Shown here: one piece after another, positions 63,650 to 64,000 of the stretch
Layout: each line of letters opens with the position of its first letter
How positions within the stretch are numbered: the stretch's first letter is position 1
Assembly (NCBI GenBank): GCA_009869945.1
Contig: WIXG01000015.1
Coordinates: 124,001 to 188,000, forward strand
DNA from: Mesaphorura yosii
Lineage: Eukaryota > Arthropoda > Collembola > Poduromorpha > Tullbergiidae
Length of the DNA: 64,000 bases
Reading direction: 5' to 3'
Made by a program: the position numbers and the translations under genes
The notes under the pieces: model-generated
Databases searched by the model: none
What the model saw: the letters and a program-made list of their open reading frames with translations, nothing else
What the model was told of the DNA's origin: nothing

Positions 63650-64000
63650 TTACTTCAAAGCACGCGATACATATGACTTCCAATCCGTACTTCTCAGATT
63701 CATTTCAGGGAATTCAGGGTCAGATGCAACGACAAGAGCTTTGATTATGGAGAATTTCGTGGGTGTGCTCTGATTGAAAAAGTTCAAATGCAATGTGCAT
63801 TTGAAATGAATATACGAGTTTGTGTTTCCAGTTGCATATTTTACATGAGAATGAATCATACCTCAGATTCAAATTCATAGAAATAGATTTGGCATCCCTT
63901 TGCCTTTGCCATCCCAGACGGATTTGGTGATAGGCATATCTTCTCTTGTATCTTGTTCAATGGACGTCAAGTTTCAGCAGTGCGAGATGAATAATGATAT
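63650..64000 (-). CDS. 3' end of an unrecognised gene cut by the window edge
   Basis: A last exon, 63769-63650, of 39 codons plus stop (PTKFSIIKALVVASDPEFPE, then DWKSYVSRALK) follows a CAATCAG acceptor. A 92-bp intron separates it from a preceding exon that ends at 63862 with a strong donor (TGAG|GTATGA) in phase 0 and reads GCQIYFYEFESE. The upstream limit of that exon is not clear: another frame there is also protein-like (REDMPITKSVWDGKGKG), so the entry frame is uncertain. The rest of the gene lies beyond the window. No domain was recognised. Confidence 0.4.

Noticed and set aside
1..64000. Mobile elements, CRISPR arrays, tRNA or rRNA genes
   Set aside because: I found no transposase or reverse transcriptase motifs, long terminal repeats, spacer-repeat arrays, tRNA A/B boxes or rRNA-like blocks. 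Old, diverged non-coding repeats cannot be excluded without a genome-wide search.

Overview
The window is eukaryotic and most likely from an invertebrate animal, probably an arthropod or a relative. Every confident gene is split by GT-AG introns, many of only 39-94 bp. The proteins are typical animal families: dual oxidase, prenylcysteine oxidase, an OTUD3-type deubiquitinase, and a ciliary RIIa/EF-hand protein. Promoter-like sites carry TATA boxes and TCAGT initiators of arthropod type. I could not fix the species. I saw no tRNA, rRNA, CRISPR array, prokaryotic operon or recognisable transposon protein.

Layout. 1-12.9 kb: AT-rich, no confident gene; a few splice-bounded open segments on the + strand and one TATA promoter. 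13.0-21.9 kb: a compact cluster of four minus-strand genes: a GPI-anchored DOMON protein, an EFCAB10-like protein, a PCYOX1-like prenylcysteine oxidase, and an F-box/LRR-like protein with a very acidic tail. 22.4-23.0 kb: a small plus-strand gene for a secreted six-cysteine peptide, with TATA promoter and poly(A) signal. 23.5-49.6 kb: one large minus-strand gene in 16 exons encoding a complete 1,498-residue dual oxidase (DUOX); its first intron alone is 11.3 kb. 51.1-53.4 kb: minus-strand OTUD3 homologue in six exons. 55.8-56.8 kb: plus-strand two-exon gene of unknown function. 58.9-64.0 kb: coding-like pieces that I could only partly assemble, including the 3' ends of two unrecognised minus-strand genes.

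The splice models of the main genes (DUOX, PCYOX1, OTUD3, EFCAB10-like, F-box, DOMON, six-Cys peptide) were built by hand. Each keeps one reading frame through every junction and has a total length divisible by three. For DUOX, PCYOX1, OTUD3 and EFCAB10 the result also follows the known family from end to end.

The genes do not form one pathway. DUOX (extracellular H2O2 production), the PCYOX1-like flavoprotein (also H2O2-generating in its family) and the DOMON protein (a family often binding haem or sugar) share a redox theme. The secreted cysteine-rich peptide lies tail-to-tail with DUOX. Any functional link between them is inference only.
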